In this document: positions 1-7,500 of the stretch, one piece after another | Layout of the letters: each line of letters opens with the position of its first letter | How positions within the stretch are numbered: position 1 is the first letter of the stretch | Assembly: GCA_946478775.1 (NCBI GenBank) | Contig: CAMLDR010000127.1 | Coordinates: 1 to 12,459 of the forward strand | Source: an uncultured Flavobacteriales bacterium | GTDB taxonomy: Bacteria; Bacteroidota; Bacteroidia; Flavobacteriales; Crocinitomicaceae | DNA length: 12,459 nucleotides | Direction: 5' to 3' | Translations under genes and position numbers: made by a program | Notes under the pieces: generated by a model | Databases searched by the model: none | What the model was told of the DNA's origin: nothing | What the model saw: only the letters and a program-made list of their open reading frames with translations

Positions 1-6
1 TTCTTA

Positions 7-110
7 TTTAAACATACGTGTACTTCCGTGTTCATCAATCCTGACCTATCTGTATCAGTTGATATTCTCACATTTAAACTTCCGTGTCCTTCCGTGTTCA
101 TCCGTGGGAA
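7..110. repeat. Imperfect 30-bp direct repeat made of decamers, 3' of the alkB-like gene
   Basis: Positions 7-36 and 73-102 match at 27 of 30 bases with a 66-bp offset. Each copy begins TTTAAAC and continues in 10-base units. Units of the better copy are 80-89 TTCCGTGTCC, 90-99 TTCCGTGTTC and 100-109 ATCCGTGGGA. The first copy has one clean unit (24-33) between degraded ones (14-23 and 34-43). The clean copy ends about 4 bases from the stop codon of the minus-strand dioxygenase, so it may lie in that transcript's 3' end. No gene is visible in 1-113. On the minus strand the core reads like CCACGGATGAACACGG, a type of intergenic sequence I recall from other Bacteroidota but cannot verify here. 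Confidence 0.7.
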
Positions 111-113
111 ACC

Positions 114-719
114 TTATTCCACAATCGTCCGGAAAGTCAAATTTACCCGCGGTTTCTTGGACAGTTTGGTAGGAGGAAGGCGGTGCAGCCAATGCGTTTG
201 TGTTTCCCCTTTCATGACCAGCAAACTTCCGTGCTCCAATAAAAGCGAGACCGTTTCCGCATTCTTTTTATGCTTAAATGCAAATTTGCGTTCACTGCCA
301 AAACTCAAAGAACCGATTGCCCCGTTCTTCTTCAGGTCCTTTTCCGCATCACTGTGCCAGGCCATTCCTTCGCTTCCGTCGTGATAGAGATTGAGCAGAC
401 AGGAGTTGAACGTTTCCCCGGTTTTTTCTTCAACTGCCCTTTTGAGCTTCACTAATTCTTCCGTCCAGGGTAAAGCCCGTTTAGTAGTATTGGAATACGT
501 ATACTCAAACGGTTGATCCCCGTACCACGCTACTTTTCGTTTGGTAACGATCCGTTTCCCGAAAATAACCGCTTCGTCATGCTTCCATTCGATTTGTTCC
601 AACAAATATTCGAGGAAAAGATCTGCGGCAGCTTTCGTAAAAACAACGCCATAGTAATTTACAATCCCATCCTGTGGAAGCAGGTTGCTGGTTTCGTTTT
701 GGGAAGAGAATAAATCCAT
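114..719 (-). CDS. AlkB-like Fe(II)/2-oxoglutarate dioxygenase (nucleic-acid dealkylation repair)
   Basis: A 201-residue protein of the ALKBH2/ALKBH3-like branch of the AlkB family. Family members use Fe(II), O2 and 2-oxoglutarate to remove alkyl groups (1-methyladenine, 3-methylcytosine) from DNA or RNA in the cytoplasm. The iron triad is visible as H122-x-D124 in the WHSDAE segment and H179 in HWLHRLP. The 2-oxoglutarate-binding arginines fit R191 and R197 in RVNLTFR. The NLYHDGSEGMAWHSD segment (N110, Y112) is typical, and the length is normal for a single-domain bacterial member. The ATG at 717-719 follows an AT-rich leader with a TAAATTTG box at 774-767. It is monocistronic in appearance; the gene behind it (848-1129) is read the same way but is separated by an inverted repeat. 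The family call is firm; the exact substrate (DNA, RNA or both) is not readable from sequence. Confidence 0.93.
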   Translation of the reverse strand: MDLFSSQNETSNLLPQDGIVNYYGVVFTKAAADLFLEYLLEQIEWKHDEAVIFGKRIVTKRKVAWYGDQPFEYTYSNTTKRALPWTEELVKLKRAVEEKTGETFNSCLLNLYHDGSEGMAWHSDAEKDLKKNGAIGSLSFGSERKFAFKHKKNAETVSLLLEHGSLLVMKGETQTHWLHRLPPTKLSKKPRVNLTFRTIVE

Positions 720-732
720 TTCTTAAATTGAA

Positions 733-853
733 AATTGAGAATGTAAAATTGAAAAGAAGAAAATTACAAATTTAGGTCAATATGACTCTTAACAAGTGAT
801 ATGTATCAGTACAATTATTTAGCTTTTCAATTGTCAATTTTCCATTCTCAATT
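733..853. repeat. AATTG-rich interrupted inverted repeat flanking the alkB upstream region
   Basis: The arm at 733-756 matches the reverse complement of 823-853 at 23 of 24 bases, once a single 7-base unit present only in the right arm is skipped. Both arms consist of AATTGA-type units (AAAATTGA, CAATTGA). The 66-bp spacer holds the candidate alkB promoter. The right arm overlaps the last codon region of the membrane-protein gene (848-853), and the left arm falls in the predicted alkB leader. A transcript crossing the whole region could form a long weak A/T hairpin. Confidence 0.7.
767..795 (-). promoter_or_regulatory. Candidate promoter of the alkB-like gene
   Basis: On the minus strand TAAATTTG (774 to 767) matches the Bacteroidota -7 consensus TAnnTTTG. 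A TTG lies 18 nt upstream, ending at 793. This would give a leader of roughly 40 nt that contains the AATTG-rich left repeat arm. Assigned by consensus match only. Confidence 0.35.
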
Positions 854-1129
854 CCTCTTCCGATAGAACTTCAATATCGCCTTTCCGAAAATAAGGAATA
901 AGAAACACGTGCAAGCCGCTCCAAGAACGATTCCGTTTTTTAAGATCGTTTCAATGCCGTGATTGATATGGAACAATACCAGCGCAAGCACAAACTGCAC
1001 AACCGCATACCAGATATTCGCGACTGGTTTGTAGCCGAACATCCCAAGAAAACGAGTTTTTGTAATCCCCAATACAAAGTGGGGTAGTGAGTTCATGAGT
1101 AGAACGCCGATCAAAAAGTCTAAAAACAT
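848..1129 (-). CDS. Small hypothetical integral membrane protein
   Basis: A 93-residue protein I cannot assign to a named function. It shows three hydrophobic stretches suited to membrane spans (about residues 3-20, 38-54 and 64-82) and a basic tail (K83-x5-YRKRN). The loop between the first two has LPHFVLGITKTRFLG and GYKPVANI, which look like conserved features rather than random sequence. The ATG at 1127-1129 is the only sensible start, and the codons read like a real gene. It lies 33 nt beyond the terminator of the quinone oxidoreductase gene, so it depends on its own promoter or on readthrough; I saw only a weak TACTTTCC box at 1155-1148. Its last codons run into the right arm of an inverted repeat. 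Probably a real gene; function unknown. Confidence 0.72.
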   Translation of the reverse strand: MFLDFLIGVLLMNSLPHFVLGITKTRFLGMFGYKPVANIWYAVVQFVLALVLFHINHGIETILKNGIVLGAACTCFLFLIFGKAILKFYRKRN

Positions 1130-1161
1130 ATGTTGTTATTGAAGGATGGAAAGTACAAAAT

Positions 1162-1196
1162 AAAAAAGCGCTCCATCAGTATGAGGAACGCTTTTT
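1162..1196 (-). terminator. Rho-independent terminator of the QorB-like gene
   Basis: AAAAAGCGCTCC (1163-1174) pairs with GGAACGCTTTTT (1185-1196) in a 12-bp stem with one mismatch (1171/1188) and a 10-nt loop. In the minus direction the stem is followed by a run of T. It sits about 20 nt past the stop codon of the oxidoreductase gene. Confidence 0.82.
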
Positions 1197-1217
1197 AAAT
1201 TCAACCGGGATGGATTA

Positions 1218-2075
1218 TCAGTAGATTTCTTTAATTAACTCATTCAAAGAACTTGGTTTTCTTCCCAAAAGCTGCTCCAGGTGGTTGTTTGGAACATCAA
1301 AATCCCCTTCTTTTGTTGCTGTTGCAAATCCGATTGAAAACCCGATCATCTCTTCCGTAACCCCGGCTTCAGCCAATGCTTTGGAAAAGTCAGGTACCGA
1401 AACATCGGTATAACCAACCGTTTTTCCGGAGTGAGCAGAAAGTGCATTCGCCACATCCTGGTAAGAATAACTCTCATTATTCGAAATTTCGTAGGTTTTA
1501 TTTTCATGACCTGCCGAACTCAATACATTGGCAAACGCTTCAGCCATTTCTGTTCTCAAAGAGAAAGGAACACGCCCGTTTCCAGCAGGGAAGTGAATGC
1601 CCGTTTCCAAAACGTGTTCTCCCACGAATATCGGAATGATATCTGCATATAGATTGTCGCGCAGGAAGGTGTAATTCAATCCGGAATCCAGGATGTGTTT
1701 TTCGGTCTCAAAATGGTCGTCCATCAAGGGTTTTAATGCAGAATTCTCCCTGTTTTGCATCGAAACACTGGTGTAAAGAAGGTGTTTGACTCCGGCTTCT
1801 TTAGCTGCATCAACCGCTCTTTTTTGTTGTCCCAGCCGATCATTGAAATCATTGGAAGAAATCAATAAAACCTTTTCTATTCCCCGGAATGCTTTTACCA
1901 GGGAGTCTTTGTCGTGGTAATCACCAACTCTGACATTTACTCCCAAGGCTTTTAAATCCGCTGCCTTTTCTTCATTCCGCACCAAAACGGCAATCTGGTC
2001 TGCCGGGACCTTTTTCGCAAGGAATTGAACGGTTGCTTTTCCCAAATTTCCTGTTGCGCCTGTTATTAAAATCAT
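1218..2075 (-). CDS. qorB: QorB-like NAD(P)H:quinone oxidoreductase (NmrA-type atypical SDR)
   Basis: A 285-residue Rossmann protein of the NmrA/atypical short-chain dehydrogenase group, close in length and sequence pattern to E. coli QorB (YtfG), which reduces quinones with NADPH. The dinucleotide motif GATGNLG sits at residues 6-12, followed by VRN (32-34) for the cofactor phosphate side and the LLISS strand (70-74). Further QorB-like segments are GVKHLLYTS (95-103), the DDHFETEKHILDSGLNYTFLR stretch (about 119-139) and AGHENKTYEI (188-197). The classical SDR Tyr-x3-Lys pair is not evident, as usual in this group. The gene is divergent from an HxlR-family regulator, the same arrangement as qorB/qorR, and the 120-bp spacer carries palindromic sites. 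Likely role: cytoplasmic detoxification of quinones or other electrophiles under regulator control. The family is firm; the true substrate is inferred. Confidence 0.88.
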   Translation of the reverse strand: MILITGATGNLGKATVQFLAKKVPADQIAVLVRNEEKAADLKALGVNVRVGDYHDKDSLVKAFRGIEKVLLISSNDFNDRLGQQKRAVDAAKEAGVKHLLYTSVSMQNRENSALKPLMDDHFETEKHILDSGLNYTFLRDNLYADIIPIFVGEHVLETGIHFPAGNGRVPFSLRTEMAEAFANVLSSAGHENKTYEISNNESYSYQDVANALSAHSGKTVGYTDVSVPDFSKALAEAGVTEEMIGFSIGFATATKEGDFDVPNNHLEQLLGRKPSSLNELIKEIY

Positions 2076-2103
2076 CTGTTTGTGTTTTAAAAAGTTTGTG
2101 CAG

Positions 2104-2132
2104 CAAAGCTATGCATACTTGATATACAAAAA
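2104..2132 (-). promoter_or_regulatory. Candidate promoter of the QorB-like gene, with an overlapping operator half-site
   Basis: On the minus strand TAGCTTTG (2111 to 2104) fits the TAnnTTTG -7 box, with TTG (2129 to 2127) 15 nt upstream. That TTG lies inside TTTTGTATA, the same half-site that forms the operators at 2140-2171, so a bound regulator should cover the -33 region. It predicts a leader of about 20-25 nt. Confidence 0.45.
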
Positions 2133-2139
2133 GAAGTCC

Positions 2140-2171
2140 TATACTTTTGTATAGCGATATACTTTTGTATA
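2140..2171. promoter_or_regulatory. Tandem palindromic operators TATAC-N4-GTATA, likely for the HxlR regulator
   Basis: TATACTTTTGTATA occurs exactly twice, at 2140-2153 and 2158-2171, with centres 18 bp apart. Each has perfect 5-base inverted arms around TTTT. A third, degraded site with a good left arm (TATAC AAAA AGAAG) lies at 2123-2136, 17 bp further toward the oxidoreductase gene. Placement in the divergent spacer beside an HxlR regulator makes this the obvious binding array. The assignment to that regulator is inferred. Confidence 0.72.
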
Positions 2172-2190
2172 CTTCAATGCCTTAACTTTG
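2165..2190 (+). promoter_or_regulatory. Candidate promoter of the HxlR-family regulator
   Basis: TTG at 2165-2167, 15 nt, then TAACTTTG at 2183-2190 matching TAnnTTTG. The TTG is inside the right operator (2158-2171), which suggests autorepression. The box ends only 5 nt before the ATG at 2196, so the mRNA would be leaderless or nearly so. Confidence 0.45.
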
Positions 2191-2195
2191 TAATT

Positions 2196-2579
2196 ATGGA
2201 ACCGAAAATTAATTTTCAGGAAGCAACATCTTGTCCGATTCAATTTGTTTTAGCAATTAACGATACGTTGAATGTGATTTCAGGGAAATGGAAGCTGCCT
2301 ATCATTGCAAGTATGTCTTTTGGCAAACAACGATTCACCGAGATGCAAAGAAAAATTCCAAAGATTACACCTAGAATGCTTTCGAAAGAACTAAAGGAAT
2401 TGGAATTGAACGGTATTGTGAAAAGAACAGTTTATGATTCCACTCCCGTTACAGTAGAATATGAATTAACAGAATCTGCAAAGCAATTGAGCAATGTAAT
2501 GAATACAATGATTGAATGGGGAATCAATCACAGGGAAGAAGCCAAACGCGAGATTACTTTGGAGAAACCAGCGTTTTAG
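2196..2579 (+). CDS. HxlR-family (DUF24) winged-helix regulator, QorR-like
   Basis: A 127-residue HxlR-family DNA-binding protein. Family hallmarks appear in order: ISGKWKLPII (about 29-38), the RFTEM(Q) helix (44-49), IPKITPRMLSKELKELE (about 54-70), the wing GIVKRTVYDSTPVTVEYELT (about 73-92), and a C-terminal helix with MIEWGINHR. A single cysteine lies near the N-terminus (C13, in TSCPI), the position where redox-sensing members such as HypR and QorR carry their sensing thiol, so control by oxidants or electrophiles is plausible. It is divergent from the QorB-like gene and separated by 120 bp with two identical palindromes. The ATG at 2196 is preceded by a good -7 box only 5 nt away. Predicted role: repressor of the oxidoreductase and of itself. 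The family call is very secure; the inducer is inferred. Confidence 0.92.
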   Translation: MEPKINFQEATSCPIQFVLAINDTLNVISGKWKLPIIASMSFGKQRFTEMQRKIPKITPRMLSKELKELELNGIVKRTVYDSTPVTVEYELTESAKQLSNVMNTMIEWGINHREEAKREITLEKPAF

Positions 2580-2598
2580 ATTCCCGAAAATTAGAATG

Positions 2599-2649
2599 CT
2601 CAAATTCGCTTGTTCGCAAAGATACGAACAGATCAAGTTCGAATGTGAG
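2599..2649. repeat. Long imperfect hairpin downstream of the regulator gene
   Basis: The outer arms at 2599-2608 and 2640-2649 pair at 9 of 10 bases. Inside them TGTTCG (2611-2616) pairs exactly with CGAACA (2625-2630) across the 8-nt loop CAAAGATA. An alternative pairing of CTTG with CAAG leaves bulges on the 3' side. It begins 19 nt after the regulator's stop codon, so it may act as its transcript end. No clear T-run follows in either direction, so I do not call it a classical terminator. Confidence 0.5.
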
Positions 2650-2662
2650 TTCATACTTTCTT

Positions 2663-2697
2663 AAAAATCTGCGCTCTTCTGCGTTCCTCTGCCGGAG
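2663..2697. repeat. Decamer element (three 10-base units) upstream of the carboxypeptidase gene
   Basis: After the A/T-rich AAAAA come three in-phase units: 2668-2677 TCTGCGCTCT, 2678-2687 TCTGCGTTCC and 2688-2697 TCTGCCGGAG. They share the pattern TCYGYG plus four bases with the element at 80-110, including an A/T-rich entry and a G-rich last unit. The element ends 18 nt before the start codon at 2716. I see no other gene or clear promoter in 2580-2715. Confidence 0.6.
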
Positions 2698-2715
2698 ATA
2701 TTTTAATTTTAAGCC

Positions 2716-4413
2716 ATGAAGTTACTATTTTTCGCACTGATTTTTCCATTAGTTGGATTTGCACAATGGGATGGAAACCGCACGCCAACTTACCCGGAAT
2801 TGATCAGGATCTACCAAAAATGGGATGCAGATCATCAAGAGATCGAATTGTACCAAATGGGGGAATCAGATACCGAATTTCCGATTTATGTTGTTATTAT
2901 AAACGGGGCAGGGGATTCACTTCAAACCTTTCAGAAAGCGAAATCGAAAACAACAATCCTGATTAACAATGCCATTCATGCAGGCGAACCGGACGGAGTG
3001 AATGCTTGTTTGCTGTGGATAGAAGAATGGATCAACCAAGGAAAAAAAACAAAGAATCTGCCTGTAATTGCCATTATTCCGGCGTATAATATTGGCGGAA
3101 TGCTGAACAGATCTTCTACGAGCAGGGCCAACCAGGACGGACCGGAAGAATACGGTTTCAGAGGCAATGCGCAGAATCTGGATCTGAATCGCGACTTTAT
3201 CAAAATGGATTCTAAGAACATGCAGACTTTTGCAAAGATCTACCATGGACTGGATCCGGATGTTTTTGTAGATACCCATGTCTCCAACGGGGCTGATTAC
3301 CAATATACGCTGACCTTCATTCATTCTATGAAGGAGCGAATGTCTCCCGGAATACAGAATCTCTTTGCTCAAAAATACATTCCGTCTCTTACCGAATCAT
3401 TGAAAAAGGAAGGCTGGGATTGGTCTCCTTATGTAGAAACCAGAGAAGCAACACCGGAATCCGGAATCGAGGCATTCAATGATCTTCCCCGTTACGCGCA
3501 AGGTTACGGTTCTTTGTTTAACGCTTTAAGCATCACGGTAGAAACGCATATGCTGAAACCTTTTCCACAGCGTGTTCGGGCTACAAAAGATTACCTGGAC
3601 TTTTTATTTCACTGGACTTACGGAGCTTCACAGGGAATTGAAGTGGCGAGAAAACAAGCTTTTTTGAGGGACAGGAATCAGGTTTCCAATACCTTCAAAT
3701 TCGATTACCGGTTGACGGATAAAAAAGACTCTGTTTTATTCAAAGGATACGAATTCGGGTATAAACCAAGTGAAGTTTCCGGGAAGGACCGCTTGTTTTA
3801 TGAGCGCTCAAAACCTTACACGAAGTACATTCCTTATTACCAAACCTATCAGCACCACGATTCGGTGCGTATTCCAAAAGGATACATTGTTTCTGCAGAA
3901 GCAAAGGCAATTATTGAGCGTTTAAAAGCAAATAATGTGACATTCATGGAAATGGACAGTGCCAGCAAATGGGTGCATTCGATCCGGATATTAGATTTTG
4001 AATCAGGAACAAAACCGTATGAAGGACATTACCTGCACCGGAAAGTAAAAAGCATGGAGAACGAAGAAATCGTCCGCATTCCAAAAGGAAGTATTTGGGT
4101 TCCGTGCGACCAGGATAAGCTGAACTTCATCGTAACCGTGTTGGAGCCCCGCTGCGAAGATTCGTATTTCGCCTGGAACTTAATGGACAGTTATATCCAG
4201 GAAAAAGAATATTTCTCGGCCTATGTTTTTGAAGATGAAGCTGCGAAATTGTTGAAAGAGAATCCAAGCCTGAAAGCACAGCTTGAAAAGAAGAAGTCAG
4301 AAGACCGGGAGTTTGCAAAAAGTGGAGATGCTCAGCTTTTCTTCGTCTATCAGAATTGTCAACGCTTTGAAAAAAAGACTTTTAACCGGCTCCCGGTTTA
4401 CAAGGTTTACTGA
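2716..4413 (+). CDS. Secreted M14-family zinc carboxypeptidase
   Basis: A 565-residue exported metallopeptidase of the M14 (carboxypeptidase A-type) family, which removes C-terminal residues from peptides using one zinc ion. A signal peptide covers residues 1-16 (MKLLFFALIFPLVGFA, then QW); there is no lipobox. Zinc ligands fit H88-x-x-E91 in HAGEPDG and H188 in DTHVSNG. The substrate-carboxylate arginine fits N158-R159 in NLDLNRDF, and the general base fits E276 in TVETHMLKPF. The peptidase domain spans roughly residues 22-300. The remaining 260 residues form a C-terminal extension with no motif I can name and no T9SS sorting domain, so the protein is probably periplasmic. It is followed 118 nt later by a second exported protein on the same strand, with a separate candidate promoter between them. 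The active site looks complete; physiological substrates are unknown. Confidence 0.92.
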   Translation: MKLLFFALIFPLVGFAQWDGNRTPTYPELIRIYQKWDADHQEIELYQMGESDTEFPIYVVIINGAGDSLQTFQKAKSKTTILINNAIHAGEPDGVNACLLWIEEWINQGKKTKNLPVIAIIPAYNIGGMLNRSSTSRANQDGPEEYGFRGNAQNLDLNRDFIKMDSKNMQTFAKIYHGLDPDVFVDTHVSNGADYQYTLTFIHSMKERMSPGIQNLFAQKYIPSLTESLKKEGWDWSPYVETREATPESGIEAFNDLPRYAQGYGSLFNALSITVETHMLKPFPQRVRATKDYLDFLFHWTYGASQGIEVARKQAFLRDRNQVSNTFKFDYRLTDKKDSVLFKGYEFGYKPSEVSGKDRLFYERSKPYTKYIPYYQTYQHHDSVRIPKGYIVSAEAKAIIERLKANNVTFMEMDSASKWVHSIRILDFESGTKPYEGHYLHRKVKSMENEEIVRIPKGSIWVPCDQDKLNFIVTVLEPRCEDSYFAWNLMDSYIQEKEYFSAYVFEDEAAKLLKENPSLKAQLEKKKSEDREFAKSGDAQLFFVYQNCQRFEKKTFNRLPVYKVY

Positions 4414-4482
4414 TCAGCTTTACAAGACATCCGGTTACTTTAATTGCATTTGTCCCGAAACTGTCACAAAATCGATATAGGC

Positions 4483-4508
4483 TTGGATACTTGTTTGGAC
4501 TATCTTTA
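4483..4508 (+). promoter_or_regulatory. Candidate promoter of the PNGase F-like gene
   Basis: TTG at 4483-4485, 15 nt, then TATCTTTA at 4501-4508, which fits TAnnTTTG except for the last base. The box ends 23 nt before the ATG at 4532. No terminator separates this gene from the carboxypeptidase, so readthrough is also possible. Confidence 0.33.
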
Positions 4509-4531
4509 CGATCCTATACTGATTATTAAAT

Positions 4532-7500
4532 ATGAAAAAACTGATTCTCTCCGGTATCCTGGGATTGATAGCAATGACTTCTTTTGCTCAAGATACAACC
4601 TGGGTTCAAACCTATACCTTCGATACAATCGAAACCAGAAGAGCCAATTTTGAATTTCCGGCTAGTTTGGACACGAAACGTTTTGAGAAAGTACTCATGT
4701 ACTACAAACTGAAATGCAGTCCTTTGACAACCTGGGACAACTACAGCTGCGGCGAGTGGGATTATTTGACCTATACGCGGATTTTCGAACATACGGGTAT
4801 CATGGATTCTGTGCAGTTTGACGGAAGTAAGTTTAAAGTAAATACTGTAGCTCCGGCTTCGTATGCCTATGCGAATCAGGCTTATTTTGACCAGGTATAC
4901 AGAAACGTCGGACGAAGAACGGTTCAAACTGCTGATATGTATGCTGTTTCCGGAACAGCCACATCCGCGATTAATTTTGTGAATGTAGGTTCCAACGGAG
5001 CGAAGATGCAATGGATCGTTTCAGCTGCTGATCTGGCTGCAAACGGGATCGTTGCCGGAGATCTTCAGGCTCTGCAACTGATGTTCAACCAGGGAATTTC
5101 CGAACTGGAGAATGTGGTTGTTAAAATAAAGCATACTTCAGCATCCACTTTAACAGCCTGGGAAACAACCGGGATGATGGCTGTTTATTCAGATGACGCT
5201 ATGAATATTGTGAATGGAGCAAATACGTTTCATTTCGCACAACCTTTCAATTACAACGGAACGGACAACCTGATCATTGAAATTTCTTACGAAGATGCGC
5301 ACGTATCAACTGTTTCGAGCGGACTTGCCATGCAGACTCTTGGTTCGAACTCCTCTTTGTTTTATAATAACAGAGGTGGCGTTTTCAGTGCTACCGGAAG
5401 TAATTTTGCGGATGTAAACCTGAGTAATGTCAATTTGGGAGCTGATGTAACAATTGCTTTTTGGGCAAAAGGAAACGGTGTTGCCGGAACAAATACTTCT
5501 GTTCTGGAAGCGGTAGACTCCTTAAATCAAAGGGTGTTCAATATTCACTTTCCCTGGTCGGATAATAACATCTATTTTGATGCAGGTAACGGACCGAATT
5601 ACGACCGAATCTCCAAATTAGCAACAACGAATGAAATTGATAATGTTTGGCATCATTGGGCTTTCGTGAAGAAAACCTCAACAGGTCAGATGTTTATTTA
5701 CAAGGACGGAGTGCAATGGCATTCAGGTACCGGAAAAAATTTGCCTGTAGGAAAAATCTCCCGCTTTATTTTGGGAGCAAACGGGAATGCGGATGGAAAT
5801 TTCTATAACGGTCAGCTGGATGAATTTTCTGTTTGGTCAACGGCTTTGAATGCATCGGATATTGCTGCATGGATGAATAAAAAGATCAGCAATACGCATC
5901 CGAACTATTCTGATTTGGAGTTGTATTATGATTTTGACGGTGAACGCGGCATGATCGACCGAAGTACTCACAACCGTTTGGCAATGGCTTCCAATACAAG
6001 CGCTGTAATGGTTTTGAACAACAGTTATGTAGCAGGAACCGAAACTTTGAATGAAATTCCGGTTTTCTCACTGGACCAGGGAACCTATAATACAGCCACG
6101 CTTGATTCTGTTTTGACAGCTGTTTTTCCGGAGGTTTCCGTGAAGTTCAATTACGTTGCAAGCGATAATAGCTTCATCATAGCTTCCAATGAGAAAACCT
6201 ATGCTTTGGGAACGATAGATACATTGGCATCTTCCGGATTTAATCCTGTACTGGGTTCCGGACCAAGCCCGGTGGACGAAACGGAAACAAACGCAGCGAT
6301 TACTTATTACGCGCCGCCTTTCGAAGAATTGAATGACATTGAAATTGGTCGTTACATTACACCATACGGAATCGGATTTGATCTGGGACCACAAGGGTTT
6401 ACGTGGATCTATGACGTTACGGACTACCAGAAATACCTGCATGGAACGGTTGATTTGGCTGCTCACAATACCCAGGAGCTGATCGATCTGAAATTTGCTT
6501 TTATTGAAGGAGTTCCTGCACGCGATGTGCACGATATCAAACCGGTTTGGCAAAACTGGACTTCTTATAATTACGCCGATATGGCCAATGATGTCGTATT
6601 GCAGGCAAAAGAAGTTGCTCTTTCGGATACTTCTGCAAACTTCAAGCTAAGAACACGTCTGACAGGACATGGTCAGGTTGGAAACGGTGCATGCTGTGAA
6701 TGGCAGGACAAACAACATAAAATTATCATTGATGGGGTAGAGCGTTTTTCCTGGAGTATCTGGAGAGATGATTGTGGTGAAAATCCAAACATCAAGCAAG
6801 GTGGAACATGGCCGTATGCCCGTGAAGGATGGTGTCCGGGAGATATGGTACGCGAGTTTGATCACGAATTGACCTCATACGTAAATGCGGGAGACACGGT
6901 CATTATTGATTACGACATTTCGGATGTTCCTGCGAATGATATGGGTCAGGCCGGAGGTAATTTCATTACGGCAATTGATTTGGTTTCGTATTCTGCTCCT
7001 AACTTCCAGCACGATGCAGCAATCCTCGATATTTTAAACCCGAACAGTTACGAATACTATAAAAAATGGAATCCAACCTGTTCGAATCCGCGTGTGATCT
7101 TACAAAACAACGGAGCGCTTCCATTGACAAGTTGTAAAATCCGAATTTGGGTGACTTACGGTAATTTTATCGATTATGTATGGACGGGTAATCTGGGATT
7201 CCTTCAAAAAGAGATCGTTGAGATCCCGATTGTTGATCAAAATTTCTGGTTTGGTGCAAATCCTGCGAATGGATTTTATGCCCGTGTAATTGAAATTTCA
7301 GGATCAAACACACTGGATGAATACCATAACAATGATGAGTTCAAAACGAAATACATTGCTCCGGAAATGATCAATGGCGCTTTCTATGTCTGGATGACGA
7401 CAAACAATAAGGCCAATGAGAATAAATGGAGACTAACAGATCATACCGGGAACATTATCTTCCAGCGAACGACACTGACTAATAATACCGATTACAAAGA

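Noticed and set aside
7..110. CRISPR array
   Set aside because: Only two imperfect copies, built of decamers without unique spacers of constant length, and no cas genes.
733..853. Insertion sequence ends
   Set aside because: The spacer is only 66 bp with no transposase, and no target-site duplication could be identified.
2917..3372. 151-codon minus-strand frame inside the carboxypeptidase gene
   Set aside because: It lies opposite conserved M14 catalytic sequence, and its translation (Cys/His/Arg-rich, irregular) has no domain pattern; a shadow frame.
4384..4398. AACCGG-CTC-CCGGTT hairpin at the end of the carboxypeptidase gene
   Set aside because: It lies within coding sequence, has no T-run, and is explained by the codons.
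6068..6553. 161-codon minus-strand frame inside the PNGase F-like gene
   Set aside because: Fully antisense to a well-supported gene, with no start signal or recognisable motif; the same applies to 4526-5011.
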